Positions 52,710 through 62,495 of a stretch of DNA of 64,000 nucleotides are shown here, one piece after another. Numbering within the stretch: position 1 is the stretch's first letter; each line of letters begins with the position of its first letter. Below the pieces are notes generated by a model. It was given only the letters and a program-made list of their open reading frames with translations, searched no databases and was not told the DNA's origin. Made by a program: the position numbers and the translations under genes. Origin of the DNA: Epithemia pelagica (taxonomy: Eukaryota > Bacillariophyta > Bacillariophyceae > Surirellales > Surirellaceae); assembly GCA_946965045.2 (NCBI GenBank), contig OX337238.1, positions 62,001 through 126,000 of the forward strand. The letters run 5' to 3'.

Positions 52710-53471
52710 ATGCTGCATCGACTGGCAGTGTGGTTACTCTTCTTCTTTTGTTCGGCACACTGCCTGACGTTGTCGTGGGCGAAATGTGACCTGTTGGATA
52801 CGAATCGCAATCCGGTATCCTTACAAAATTTGCCAGACGGCGTTCGCTACGACGATGCCTCGGACACCTTGTATTGTATGGAACCCTTGGCCTGTGAGGC
52901 TTGGACGATTCACGACTGTCGCATGGTGTCGTGTCAAAATTACGAAGCCTGTTTGGATGGCATTTTTCAATCCAACGAGGTGGTCCATTGTCGCGCCACT
53001 CGCGCCTGCCATCGCGCCGTCTTTTACCGATCGCACGATGTCGTCTGTGGAACCGGTGGAGAAGTCCCTTCGGTATCTTCGACGCGCAGCGATCGTCAAA
53101 AGGCGGTCGCCCGCTATGCCTGTGTCGATTCGACCGTGGAATCCGATAGCATTGTGCATTGTCGAGGAGCCTTATCCTGTACCTTGCCCGGTGGGAAACC
53201 ACGCGATGACCATACCGGGACGGAGCAAGTCCATTTGGGATGGGAACTCATTGTCTATTTGGTCAGTGATGCGGCTCATGTCTATTGCGATTTGGAATCG
53301 CGCAGTACGGCAAGCATTGGACCGGCCTGTCAAGCCATGCGGATTCATGTCAAGGATGAATCGCGAGCCTGTTTTGCCGAAGCGTCGTGGGTGGCCGAGA
53401 ATCCCTGTGCCGTCATTTGTGCCACGTTCGAAGCGTGTGATTCGGAAAATATTAAATTTGTGGTCGATTGA
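52710..53471 (+). CDS. Secreted 18-cysteine family protein (cluster member 6)
   Basis: 253 residues from ATG 52710. Signal peptide LAVWLLFFFCSAHCLTLSWA, cut before KCDLLDTNRN. Landmarks: LPDGVRYDD, ACEAWTIHDC, NEVVHCRATRAC, FYRSHDVVCG, CVDSTVESDSIVHC, GALSCTLPGG, HVYC, ACQAMRIHV, RACFAE, CAVIC and CDSENIKFVVD. All 18 conserved cysteines present. The only cluster member on the plus strand, so an inversion accompanied the expansion. Inserts occur between cysteines 9-10 (a Ser/Arg/Lys loop) and 12-13. Function unknown. Confidence 0.87.
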   Translation: MLHRLAVWLLFFFCSAHCLTLSWAKCDLLDTNRNPVSLQNLPDGVRYDDASDTLYCMEPLACEAWTIHDCRMVSCQNYEACLDGIFQSNEVVHCRATRACHRAVFYRSHDVVCGTGGEVPSVSSTRSDRQKAVARYACVDSTVESDSIVHCRGALSCTLPGGKPRDDHTGTEQVHLGWELIVYLVSDAAHVYCDLESRSTASIGPACQAMRIHVKDESRACFAEASWVAENPCAVICATFEACDSENIKFVVD

Positions 53472-55144
53472 AACGATTTACCACCACCAACAACAACAAC
53501 AACACAAAACAGAGAGAGAGAGAGAGAGACTGGCTCTCTCGACAACAAAACACAACAACAACCAGGACTCCTTTATCACGAAACAGCATAGGGAACGCCA
53601 CCCTGACAACTCCTGATAACCAACCACATCAACACAACCAGTCAATGCATTTTTTGTGTGATAACCAACGACGCAACAACCAAAGATTTTCTATTCGTTT
53701 TGTTTGCGTCTCTACATCTTTAGTTGTACATGTCGATTGCCCATTGGGTGTTCTTGGAGAAATACCAACCACTGACCGTATGACGTCCACTCCATTCCGA
53801 CAAGGTGGTGGTCCGTTTCTTCTCCATTTTCTCTCCTTTGTGGGCCCATGACAGTGGACGGGTGTCACGAAGGAATGCAATGGGAACAAACCAAAGGGTA
53901 CAACCGTGGGACCCTGTGCTGGAGTAGTCCTGCGTCATTCCTTTGGACCGAGAATCCTGGTGTGGATGGAGCCAGAAGAATCCAAGTGTGTATAGTATAG
54001 TAGTTGTAGTAGTATTTGGGAAACAAACTAGAGAAACTATGCCTCTCTACTAGGAGTCCTACCATCCAAACGACTGCTACGTTGTAACGAGACAACACAC
54101 TCGTACTGCTGGACATGTGTACGGTTGCTGCGGAATGTTGCGGTTGGAGATATATCATATTCTCTACTATTTCAATGTATAGACGATCGATCCACTTGGT
54201 TGGGACTTGCGCGCGATAGTCACAAGTCTATACACGGACACATGGCACTGGATACACTACAGAGATGTGGGGCACTTGCAACAACGCGGACACGGCGAGA
54301 TTGGGGGACTGTGTTCACACAACCCACTTTCGTCGTGCTAGTTTGGAGAGGGTGAATGGAACATCATAGTAGAAAATGTGGCAAGGGTCTGGATCCAAGG
54401 AATGGTTCGGTCGGCGTGTGGCGCGCCATTTGCGCAACGGTCGGATGGATTCCCTCGCTACGTACGTTCAACGGAACGGAAACCAATGGGGCGAGCTTGC
54501 ATCCAAGACCAAGAATCATGGTCAGCAGCGAGCAGGTCTGCTCCATCGCTCATTCAACGTTGGACATGCTCCTTGTGTGTGTATGTGTGAGTGTCATCTA
54601 TCGATGTCTATCTGTGTGTATGTGCATGGTGTCTTTGCTTTGGATCACCCGACTGCGCCGACCGGTCACCACACACGAATCAACCGCAAAGCCGCGTCTT
54701 CCTTTTTGGTTTGTTGTGTCATCGATGATGGAGGAGGAGCCTCATTCATTCCTTGGTGGTTCCATTCGAAAGAGGTTCATCATCTATTATTCGTAGATAG
54801 CCATCCACATGCTTTCTCTGGTTTGAGTATCTTTCCTCTCTACTACAGACAGTTGGAGAGTTCAATCCTCGAAATCTTCCCAAGCGCTTCTGTCGACGCC
54901 AGCAAGTCGTCCCAAAGTCACGGTTCCCAAACACAAGCGACAAGTGAGACCATCCTTCCCTGCTGGAACGAGACGAAAGAGGTGCAGTTCAGGGGGCGAA
55001 CAAACGAGTTGATTGGCAGAAGTGTTGGAGGGTCCCAAACAACACACACACACAAGGCAACCAAACGACAAAGTGCACAGCAGCAGGAACTACCTCGTTT
55101 GAAATCGACCGTGAGATACCCCCACAAAGTTCCAAATACCCACC
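53472..55144. other. Long intergenic region
   Basis: No supported gene. Begins with AAC repeats and an AG microsatellite (53511-53529) in the 3' flank of member 6. Several plus-strand frames between 54356 and 55245 are open, but they overlap each other and have no domain; part may be the 5' untranslated region of the gene at 55145. Confidence 0.45.
53511..53529 (+). repeat. (AG)n microsatellite
   Basis: About nine AG units in the 3' flank of family member 6. Confidence 0.9.
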
Positions 55145-58100
55145 ATGTTGCGCTCTTGGCGAAGCCATCGTCGCAATCGCAATGCGAGCAGTGCGTCCTC
55201 GGTCACATCCCTACCGACGAGCACCTCCTCCACGAGAAGCAGTAGCCGCACTTCTTCCAAACGAACCAAGAGGAGAAACAGCAGTAACACCAAATCGTCG
55301 TCGACACCCTCCTCTCCCTCGTCTTCGGCTGCAGCAGGAGCCTTTCCACAACCTGTTGCGGGAGCCTTTCCAACGACCTATCCGCGCGACGACTACAATG
55401 AAGAGGATGATAGTGTCAGTTTGAGCAGTCGACTCAGTTGCCGATCCACCAAGAGTCATGCACGAAAACAGCGCCTCTGGACTCCCACACGACGGTCCCA
55501 CAAACACAACAAAAAGCAACAGCAACAACCACAAGAGCAACAGGATTTGACCAATTCGCCCACTCACAGTCATGGCGATGATCCTGAGAATCCTCCGGCA
55601 TCGCCGTCCGTGTCGTCCGTCGCCACGGCACACACGCAACCATCCCTGCGACAACCACGAACCAGTACCAGCAGCGTTCTCAAGCAACCAACAGTGTCGT
55701 CATCTTCTCCCGATTCCGTGGCCACCAACAAATCGAAACGCAGTGTGCGGTTTGCCACACACACCACGTCTTCGTCGGAGGATGCCGGATCGGTAGCCTC
55801 GGCACCGGCTCAATTGTGGTCCACCACCAAGAATAAGCAGTCACGTCGATCCACCCAATCGTCTTCCAAAAAATCCAGTCCCTGGCGATTGGGAGGAGGC
55901 CGCAAAGGAGGACGATCGTCCTATCAAGAAGTACCGGCAGAAGCGTCTTCGTCTTCCTCAAAGTCTACGACGTCTCCATCGACTACTACTAGTAGTAGTA
56001 GTAGTACTCCCAAAGATTCGGCCTTGACCCAATACTTGAGGCAAAATGCGGCCTCCTTGCAACAAGCCCAAGAGGAAAAGAACTTGGTCACGACGGGCTC
56101 TCGCAAACCTCCATTGAAACCCATGGTCGTGGAAGACGATGCCCTCAGTGTGACTTCGGTCAAGAGTGGCAGCTCCAAGGGCAGCACTTCCAGCAACAAG
56201 AATTCGCTCACGGTTCCACCCATTCGCATTCAAAGTGTCATGACCAGCTCGTCCTTGGACTTGCCCGATCATCAACCACAATCGGAAGAAGACAGCAGCA
56301 GCAAGGATTTTTCTGATAGCGATACGGCTTCCGCGTCACTAGAGCCAGAAGGTAACCAACCAACCAAGAAGCAACATGCCTCGTTGGATTGGACGTTGGA
56401 CCTACCACAGGACCACGACGACAAGTCGAACAACAACAACAAGAAGAAGGACAATCACATGAAACCCTTATTGGTGGTACCAGCGACCAAACCAACGGCC
56501 TTGATTCCTCCGTACGACCAACCCAAGCACGAAAACGACAACGAAAAGGACGACCACAAGACACCCTATTTGGTACAACCATCCCCGGACCAACACCAAG
56601 ACACGACAGACAACCAAAACAAAGACGCGAAAGGAGGTGAAGAAGATGCCTTGGAATCCTCACTCATTCCTCCACCCGTCTTGTCCAAACTCACCAACCA
56701 TGCGACCAGCACCACTCCACCATCCTCCTCCACAACCATAACAACCAGTGAGTCCATTCGGACCTGGTCGACACAATTGGCGTCGATTCCTCACTCCACC
56801 AAAAAAGAGGAGGACGACGAAGAGGATGATGATCACGCGTCGGCCGTTTCCTTTGCGTCGGCTGCTTCGGCCCTCAACAAGTATGGCTTGGTTCGTATTT
56901 TGGACGATTCCGAATCCGAAGATGAGGTCATGTACATTCACAAACGATCCTATTCCAGTAGTTCCGACAATGATGATGACGACGACGATGATGATGAGAC
57001 TACCACGGATGGAGAAGAATCCCTCTTGCTCTTGTTATCACCCGACAAGGACCGTCCCTCGGACCAGGAAATAGGCGAGTTTTCGACGGAAGAGAAAAAG
57101 GAGGAAGAGCGAATGGTACCCTCACCGGGTTTCCGAGGTTCGCCCCACCGAAGACGCATGCCCAATCGAACCATTCAAGGATCCTCCTCTTCCTCCAAGA
57201 CGACAGGATCGTCCCCGCCCCGGCTCATGAAACGACTCTTGGGTGGTGGAAAATCCAAAAAGAAGCAACAACCACAAGCCAACAAGCGGGCCCTGCTGGG
57301 ATACCAGCCTTTGCAATCGCCTCCAACGTCCGATGACGAACAAGACGAAGTGGCCGCCAAGACTCCCATGTTGTTGTTGGCAACGGCTAGTAACAACAAT
57401 AACAACGGTCCTTTGTCCATGGGTGGTGCAACGAGTAGTGGCAGCAGTCCGACCCAATTCCTGAGCAGTCCTCGCAAAATGAGTCGCAAACACCCAGCAA
57501 ATACGACCACCACAACAACAACGACGGGCATCAGCACGGTACAAGCACTCTTGATGAAAGAGGGCGGACCGGAATGGACGCAAGTTCCCACCTTTGCGCC
57601 AGCCGCAGCGTCCGCCTCGTTGGCTGGCAGTGGATCTCCCCCAAGCTTACAGCAGCAGAAACAGCAATGGGATCCCTTTGCGGTCGCACCTCCTCTGAAA
57701 CAAACACCTCCCTCGGATCAATTTTGGTTTCCGGCCACAACGGCATCGTCCACGTCTTCTCCCACGTCGGTTTCGTCTCAATCCAGTCCCCCCAGCAACA
57801 ACAACAACAACAACAACCACAAGGCAGTGCAAGGTGTAATGTCAGCTTCGTTCTCCTCGTCTCCTTCGTCCATGTCCTCGGCCACTCCCACACGCATCAC
57901 CAAGGAAAGGACCGCACTGGAGGACTCTGCTGCTGCTGTTACTACTACCACGGTCCGAAAAAACACGAGCAGTCCCTTGTCACCTCTTCCCGGTACGAAC
58001 GAAAATGAGTCCTTTGAAACCTTTGTTACGGCCATGGGCCATGCCGACGATGATGACGAAGAAGAAATCATGATGGAATCCACAGTTCAAACGGACAAGT

Positions 58101-60073
58101 CACTTAGCGAATCGCCACGAACCACCAACGCCACCATTCTGAATCACCGGTCTCTGACTGTCTTGTCCTCCGCGGATAACGAGGCTTCGAGTCCAGACAC
58201 TACAAGCAGTGACGACTCTTCTGCCAACCATCCATGGGCCGAGACCATGGTCACCTCGTGCTTTGTCGGAATGGGAGCGACACCGCTCTTGCTCGTGTTG
58301 GGGTACCGCAATGTCCTCAATGATTTGGTCCTCCTGCAAGGTGCAAGTTATTGGAGATACTCCCTCTTGGTCTTGTGCAGTGCCTTTACGTCCCTTTCCT
58401 GTACGGCCTTGATTTGGAGTTCCATGTCCATGGGACGGAACTTGTTGTCGCGTGATGATACCAATAATGACGGGACCGACTCGACGAGAAACCCATTGAC
58501 ACAGTCGCCCCAACGTCCTACGACTCGTCCCAAGACCACCACAACCACTACCTCCACCGTGACTGGTTTGGAACCCACCGCCTTGTGGAGACAACAAGAT
58601 CGGTTGCAACAAAGGTTGGACCGCCACAAGGCACAAGAGGCAACTTACAAGTCTCGGTTGTTGGCCTTGCAAGCCAAGGAACGGTTGTTGCAACGACGTA
58701 CCAAGTTAATGCAATCCATTAAAGATGTCGAATTGGAAATTCAACGACGACAACACGAACAAGTCATTTGGTCGACCGTACAACTCATTGTTCACGAACA
58801 CAAGCGCTCCCTGAAACAGCAAGAAACGAGCCGTGCAAACAGTGGAATGCCGAAAACGACCAAATCTCGCAGTGGTTGGCGTGCCACCTTGCAGCAGTTG
58901 TCGGATCAAGGCAGTGTCAATAGCAAAGATGACGATGGGAATGCCAGTGTCCAATCGGCCCATTCCGGACGATCGGCACAATCAGCTCTCTCGACACGAT
59001 CCATGCCGGCCTTGTTTTCGCGATCGGGAGGGAGTCATCATCGAGGTACTGGTCGTCGAAGGATGGCCGCGCCAATGACACAAGAAGAAGAACCAGTCCC
59101 ACCACGACGCCGCCGTACTCAACGACGCAATTCTGTAGTCATTTTGGATCACCAAACAGAGAGCAGTACACCTGCTAGTACGGCCTTGGCCAAGACTTCC
59201 TCGGCACTGGCTGCTCTGGAATCTCAAAGCGCGGCAGGAGGAGAGCAACCAAAAGAACCCGTGTCAACAAGCAATAGGAGTCAACAACCACAAGAAGAAG
59301 AACAACAACCAGTCGTCCCATCACCACCACCACCACGTCGTGCGCAACGGCGCAATTCCGTAGTCATTTTGGATCACCAAACCGAGGGCAGTGCACCTGA
59401 TAGTACGCCCTTGGCCAAGGCAGCCGCAGGACTAGCGGCTCTTCCAAGCGCAGCAGGACGAGAGCAACGAGAAGAACCTGTGCCTACAGCTGTGAATCCG
59501 ACGCATCGACCGATTGCGGCTCATGTTCCCTTGAACGAAATGGCCATTCAATGGCTCTTTCAACGATGGATGAAAATCCCCGGTGTTACAGTGCTCCAAC
59601 AAAACTCGGATGCCGATCCGCTATCCAATTCTCCTCCTTCCTCTTCTTCTTTGTTTGTTACTTCCAGCAGGACGACCCCAAAGGCCGCCTGGACGGTCAC
59701 CGATTTGTTGCGTCTCACCAAGGATCCGGATCAACTCCAATATCGACGACCTGCATTGACAGCGACACCCCAAGGCTCTCCTACCGGAGACGTGTTGTTA
59801 TCACCCTCCACAACCGTTCAACAAGCCACGCAACAAAAACAAGAACGTCAAGAAGATGCAGATAACGAAGAAGACGAAGAAGAAGACGGCGAGGATGTGG
59901 ACAGTGACGAAAGCGTGTCTTCCTCCCATTCTCCCGACAGTTTCGACAAGGAAGGCGAGGACGATTCCGAAGACGATGACGAGTCACCGATTCTCGAAGT
60001 ACCAGCCTCCTTGAAAACAGGCCGAACGACCACGGCCCGACGACCGGCTTCGTTAGGTATGGGTGAGTTTTAA
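55145..60073 (+). CDS. Large low-complexity membrane protein, unknown function
   Basis: 1642 residues in one uninterrupted frame. Residues 1-1030 are Ser/Thr/Pro/Gln/Asp-rich and largely disordered, with Asp/Glu runs near 605-625 and basic patches. Two hydrophobic segments follow at about 1035-1095 (GATPLLLVLGYRNVLNDLVLL and YSLLVLCSAFTSLSCTALIW), then a strongly predicted coiled coil at about 1149-1228 (RQQDRLQQRLDRHKAQEATY). A duplicated module begins RRNSVVILDHQTE near residues 1328 and 1404, each followed by a similar 50-residue stretch. The C-terminal 150 residues are acidic, with a short helix pair (NEMAIQWLFQRWMKIPGVTV) ahead of it. The TM hairpin plus coiled coil suggests anchoring on an organelle membrane, with long cytosolic tails; this is inference. 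No family recognised. Its length without a stop supports a real gene. Confidence 0.8.
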   Translation: MLRSWRSHRRNRNASSASSVTSLPTSTSSTRSSSRTSSKRTKRRNSSNTKSSSTPSSPSSSAAAGAFPQPVAGAFPTTYPRDDYNEEDDSVSLSSRLSCRSTKSHARKQRLWTPTRRSHKHNKKQQQQPQEQQDLTNSPTHSHGDDPENPPASPSVSSVATAHTQPSLRQPRTSTSSVLKQPTVSSSSPDSVATNKSKRSVRFATHTTSSSEDAGSVASAPAQLWSTTKNKQSRRSTQSSSKKSSPWRLGGGRKGGRSSYQEVPAEASSSSSKSTTSPSTTTSSSSSTPKDSALTQYLRQNAASLQQAQEEKNLVTTGSRKPPLKPMVVEDDALSVTSVKSGSSKGSTSSNKNSLTVPPIRIQSVMTSSSLDLPDHQPQSEEDSSSKDFSDSDTASASLEPEGNQPTKKQHASLDWTLDLPQDHDDKSNNNNKKKDNHMKPLLVVPATKPTALIPPYDQPKHENDNEKDDHKTPYLVQPSPDQHQDTTDNQNKDAKGGEEDALESSLIPPPVLSKLTNHATSTTPPSSSTTITTSESIRTWSTQLASIPHSTKKEEDDEEDDDHASAVSFASAASALNKYGLVRILDDSESEDEVMYIHKRSYSSSSDNDDDDDDDDETTTDGEESLLLLLSPDKDRPSDQEIGEFSTEEKKEEERMVPSPGFRGSPHRRRMPNRTIQGSSSSSKTTGSSPPRLMKRLLGGGKSKKKQQPQANKRALLGYQPLQSPPTSDDEQDEVAAKTPMLLLATASNNNNNGPLSMGGATSSGSSPTQFLSSPRKMSRKHPANTTTTTTTTGISTVQALLMKEGGPEWTQVPTFAPAAASASLAGSGSPPSLQQQKQQWDPFAVAPPLKQTPPSDQFWFPATTASSTSSPTSVSSQSSPPSNNNNNNNHKAVQGVMSASFSSSPSSMSSATPTRITKERTALEDSAAAVTTTTVRKNTSSPLSPLPGTNENESFETFVTAMGHADDDDEEEIMMESTVQTDKSLSESPRTTNATILNHRSLTVLSSADNEASSPDTTSSDDSSANHPWAETMVTSCFVGMGATPLLLVLGYRNVLNDLVLLQGASYWRYSLLVLCSAFTSLSCTALIWSSMSMGRNLLSRDDTNNDGTDSTRNPLTQSPQRPTTRPKTTTTTTSTVTGLEPTALWRQQDRLQQRLDRHKAQEATYKSRLLALQAKERLLQRRTKLMQSIKDVELEIQRRQHEQVIWSTVQLIVHEHKRSLKQQETSRANSGMPKTTKSRSGWRATLQQLSDQGSVNSKDDDGNASVQSAHSGRSAQSALSTRSMPALFSRSGGSHHRGTGRRRMAAPMTQEEEPVPPRRRRTQRRNSVVILDHQTESSTPASTALAKTSSALAALESQSAAGGEQPKEPVSTSNRSQQPQEEEQQPVVPSPPPPRRAQRRNSVVILDHQTEGSAPDSTPLAKAAAGLAALPSAAGREQREEPVPTAVNPTHRPIAAHVPLNEMAIQWLFQRWMKIPGVTVLQQNSDADPLSNSPPSSSSLFVTSSRTTPKAAWTVTDLLRLTKDPDQLQYRRPALTATPQGSPTGDVLLSPSTTVQQATQQKQERQEDADNEEDEEEDGEDVDSDESVSSSHSPDSFDKEGEDDSEDDDESPILEVPASLKTGRTTTARRPASLGMGEF
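59107..59490 (+). repeat. Internal coding duplication in the 1642-residue protein
   Basis: Two similar segments, starting about 59107 and 59335, each encoding an R-rich stretch, RRNSVVILDHQTE, then an Ala/Ser-rich part ending in (K/R)EEPV or KEPV. Nucleotide similarity is high in the first 60 bp. Confidence 0.8.
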
Positions 60074-61403
60074 AAACGTACGCGGCCCTTTTTCTACACG
60101 ACCAAACACTGGATGGATATACAGAAAACCTGTAAAAAACGCAGACCACGAATGGCCAACACATGGAAAATACGTGGAGTGTTGGAACGATACCGGGGAT
60201 ACTACTACCTAGAATAGAGAATGGATAGTTTTCTTGTGGAAAAAGATGAGACGAGGAATGAACGAATGGAAGATACCATGAACGAAAGAGAATGGGATTC
60301 GCTCTCTACCACAAGAGTAAACTAGAAAGTCTTGGCTTTGGGGATGGACACAAAGCATATAGTGCTGTTTCGTCTGGAGAGATCGAACCACAGCAAACTA
60401 CGACCAGGAACGAGAGAGGCACTCCTACGGAGACTCTTAGCTAGGACTCCTCCTTTTTGGTTACCCCTTTGGTTACATGATGGAACAGCATACAAAGTGG
60501 GGCGACATGGTACAGCCAAAAAGAAGCCTTCTGCTTCCCTCGTTCCTCCTGTTTCTTTTGCGACATTTCCTATCGTCGTCGTCCACTGAAAGAGAAGAAG
60601 CAACAAGCAACAGGCAACGACACCGAACAGTACCCCAAAGTTCCGATTTCGAGACTTGGGGAACGACCGCCATTGTTCCGAATTCTCAACGACTCGCTCC
60701 ACAAACGCGACCCATCATGGGGGAAGATGGTTTGGAATCTTCTCTGCCGGCGCGCATGCGTTGGACGAATCCCACAAGTCCTTGCTGCACTGCGAAGAGT
60801 ATGGGGATGGCCGGCGTTCCGGTGGCTAAGTCTCCGAATTTCCAACGGCCCTTCCTCGTACGTACGTCGACGCTGCCGCCTTCCGTACCAATTCGAATTT
60901 CCGAATGTACTCTTGGAGCCATACCAATTCGTTTGGCTATGCTGTAGAGAGTACAGCGAAAAGTCTCTTTGGGGATGCAGTTCGGAACTGTCACGGTGTC
61001 ACCTCCACACTCCACACACAAGATTTTGTGGATCTGCGCGCATCAACCACATCCATTCATCATCCCATCATCGCAGCCATCCATCTCCCTTTTGCCACTA
61101 TACTACCCTCTTGTTTCGTGGCTCTCGTTGCACTCTCTGAGTAGGATCTTTTTTTGGGCTGTGCGGCTTTTGGCTCTTGTTGACACGCCTCTTCTCTCAA
61201 GCTTTTTTGTTTCACCGAGCAACAACAGCAACAGCAACAACAACTCTCTCTTGTTGTGGTGTGCCTCTTTGAAAAAGACTTGATTCTGTTTGTTTGTTTT
61301 GCGCGCATCTATTGTTGGGAGTGTGCGTTGAAATTCCCTCCCTTGCAGCTCTCCTCTAGGAATCGTTCCATTCACACAACAACCTTGCAAAGTCACCATC
61401 ACC
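60074..61403. other. Intergenic region with a weak minus-strand candidate
   Basis: Apart from the low-confidence candidate listed at 60322-61021, no gene is supported. The region 61022-61403 is the promoter and 5' untranslated region of the FNT gene, with CAACAG repeats near 61219-61245 and a pyrimidine-rich stretch before the start. Confidence 0.4.
60322..61021 (-). CDS. Candidate spliced gene, unknown
   Basis: Weak candidate. A first frame from 61021 to 60686 encodes CGGDTVTVPNCIPK and TLYSIAKRIGM, the latter reminiscent of a LysM motif, and KFGDLATGTPAIPILF. A second frame (60702-60322) has a TTCTTCTCTTTCAG acceptor-like site at about 60592. Joining them would need an intron I cannot fix. 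The plus strand is also open over part of the region, so this could be chance. Confidence 0.28.
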
Positions 61404-62495
61404 ATGTCTGCTCCTACCGAAGCCAAACAACGTCGTCCCATTAGTACTGTCGGAGACGATGAATCTACGACTACTGCTCCCATTATTCCGTCTTCGTACA
61501 AGGCTACCAAGGCTCCGAAAGATACCTTGTTTACCTTGTACAAGGTGTCCCAATACAAGGCGAGTTTGCCCATGAATTTGTTGATTGTCCAATCCGTCAT
61601 GGCCGGTATTTACGTTGCCATGGCCGGACACTTGTACTTGGCGGTCGGCGCCGGTGTCTTGGGCGCAGCCGTCTTTCCCACTGGTTTGATCGCCGTGGTC
61701 TTGACTTCGGCCGAACTCTTTACCGGGGATACCCTCGTCTTTATGGCGGCCATTTTGGGCGGTCACGTGTCGTTGGAAAAATTGGTGCGCAATTGGTGCG
61801 TGTCGTGGGTCTTTAATTTTTTTGGATGCATTGTGTGGGCCAGTATTATCACGTACGCCAGCGATGCCTTGGAAGATGCCGGACAAGTCGACTTGGCCAT
61901 CCAAATTGCCGAAAAAAAGGCCTTGCAACCGTGGATGCATATTTTCTTGAAAGCGATTGGGGCCAATTTCATGGTGTGTTTGGCCGTGTGGCAATCCACC
62001 TGTGCCGAAGATGTGGCCGGCAAAGTCTTGGCCATTTGGTTTCCCATTTCTGGCTTTATTTTGATTGGCTTGGAGCACGTGATTGCCAATCAATTCTTGA
62101 TTCCCACCGGTATGATGTATGCCGGTGCGGCCGGCAAGATTTCCGTCGGTCAATTGTTGTGTGCCCTTTCCGCCGCCACCTTGGGCAATATGGTGGGCGG
62201 TGGCCTACTCGTCGGGGCCGTGTACTGGTATATCAATGACTCCATGGCCACATCCGCCAGTTCCAGTGACCCGCCTCAACCCTTGGGCGTGCGATTGCGT
62301 CAAGCCATGATTGCCTTTTCCAAAAGCAGTTCCAATCGTGGTGGTGGTGAATCCTCTTCGGCGGCTGCGGCTGCCCGCAAGGGCGAAAAGGTGACGTTGG
62401 AAGATGTCAATGAAGAAACGGAACCCTTGGCTCCGGCTTCGGGAGAAGGAGGGTCCAGCAAACCCGCGGCCGCGACGGTGGATCGTATTGTCTAA
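61404..62495 (+). CDS. Formate/nitrite transporter (FNT) family protein
   Basis: 363 residues from ATG 61404 (ACCATG context). Six transmembrane helices with the family signatures: AELFTGDTLVF after helix 2, KAIGANFMVCLAVW (helix 4), and GLEHVIANQFLIPTGM, containing the central histidine of the H-V-I-A-N motif in helix 5. FNT proteins are pentameric channels/transporters for small monovalent anions (formate, nitrite; NAR1 in algae). The N-terminal 45 residues are hydrophilic; the C-terminal 75 residues are Ser/Ala/Gly-rich and charged (SKSSSNRGGG to VDRIV), longer than in bacterial members. A clear plastid presequence is not visible, so plasma membrane or vacuole is as likely. In diatoms the family takes part in nitrite movement, which is the most plausible role here. 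Confidence 0.92.
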   Translation: MSAPTEAKQRRPISTVGDDESTTTAPIIPSSYKATKAPKDTLFTLYKVSQYKASLPMNLLIVQSVMAGIYVAMAGHLYLAVGAGVLGAAVFPTGLIAVVLTSAELFTGDTLVFMAAILGGHVSLEKLVRNWCVSWVFNFFGCIVWASIITYASDALEDAGQVDLAIQIAEKKALQPWMHIFLKAIGANFMVCLAVWQSTCAEDVAGKVLAIWFPISGFILIGLEHVIANQFLIPTGMMYAGAAGKISVGQLLCALSAATLGNMVGGGLLVGAVYWYINDSMATSASSSDPPQPLGVRLRQAMIAFSKSSSNRGGGESSSAAAAARKGEKVTLEDVNEETEPLAPASGEGGSSKPAAATVDRIV

